Shown here piece by piece: positions 7,168-7,168 of a stretch of 7,168 nucleotides of DNA. Under the pieces are notes generated by a model. It saw only the letters and a list, made by a program, of their open reading frames with translations. It ran no database searches and was not told the DNA's origin. The position numbers and the translations under genes were made by a program. Source of the DNA: Campylobacter sp. (GTDB lineage Bacteria > Campylobacterota > Campylobacteria > Campylobacterales > Campylobacteraceae); contig JAFVMP010000182.1 of NCBI GenBank assembly GCA_017506845.1, positions 1 to 7,168 on the forward strand, given 5' to 3'. The number at the start of each line of letters is the position of its first letter. Position 1 is the first letter of the stretch.

Positions 7168-7168
7168 C
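7034..7168. other. GC-rich foreign segment at the window edge, probable chimeric assembly join
   Basis: Counting from 7031 to the end gives 78 G+C in 138 bases (57%), against roughly one third in the rest of the window. The change occurs within a few bases of the last codon that fits the M16 peptidase. The stretch GGTAAGAGCGGAA (minus strand, 7033-7021) fits both the peptidase frame (GKSG) and the foreign frame (VRAE), so it may be a short shared sequence at which two contigs were joined. There is no IS end, tRNA or att-like repeat. Confidence 0.75.

Noticed and set aside
7034..7168. Insertion sequence or integrated island at the right edge
   Set aside because: No inverted repeats, target duplication, transposase or integrase motif, tRNA or att site is visible, and the sequence reads as an ordinary DUF4340-like gene fragment.

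Overview
The window reads as Campylobacter chromosome (Campylobacterota). It is AT-rich, and genes are packed with stop/start overlaps and clear AAGGA-type ribosome binding sites. The order M16 peptidase - dapA - FabL-like reductase matches, from memory, the Cj0805-Cj0806-Cj0807 block of C. jejuni. The DapA protein is nearly superimposable on the C. jejuni enzyme. The presence of a FliY-type cystine transporter makes me think of a non-jejuni species such as the C. fetus/hyointestinalis/lanienae group, but this is a guess. Nothing in the Campylobacter part looks like a mobile element, CRISPR array, phage or defence system.

All complete genes lie on the minus strand and form two runs. Run 1, read from the right edge leftwards, is M16 zinc peptidase (5' end missing), dapA, FabL-like SDR and pgsA. 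Each junction is an ATGA or TAATG overlap, so the four are probably one translationally coupled mRNA; its promoter is outside the window. A 124-bp AT-rich gap (3574-3697) follows and carries promoter candidates for run 2. Run 2 is a polar amino acid ABC transporter, most likely for cystine (lipoprotein, permease, ATPase), then a RarD-type DMT transporter joined by TAATG, then a small membrane-anchored protein of unknown function. Run 2 ends tail-to-tail against the last 40 codons of a plus-strand gene. The two stop codons overlap inside a perfect 8-bp-stem hairpin that probably acts as the minus-strand terminator.

The right edge is abnormal. From about 7034 to 7168 the base composition jumps to about 57% G+C (78 of 138 bases counted from 7031). 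The M16 gene is cut off immediately before its HxxEH zinc motif, and its frame meets a stop at 7127-7129. A different minus-strand frame is open across the whole segment and encodes a peptide resembling DUF4340 proteins of Firmicutes. This is best explained as a chimeric contig end joining two organisms, rather than biology. Apart from this join, the window is ordinary housekeeping and transport DNA; I found no convincing undescribed system. The most interesting biological hint is the coupling of a cystine importer with an EamA-superfamily exporter.
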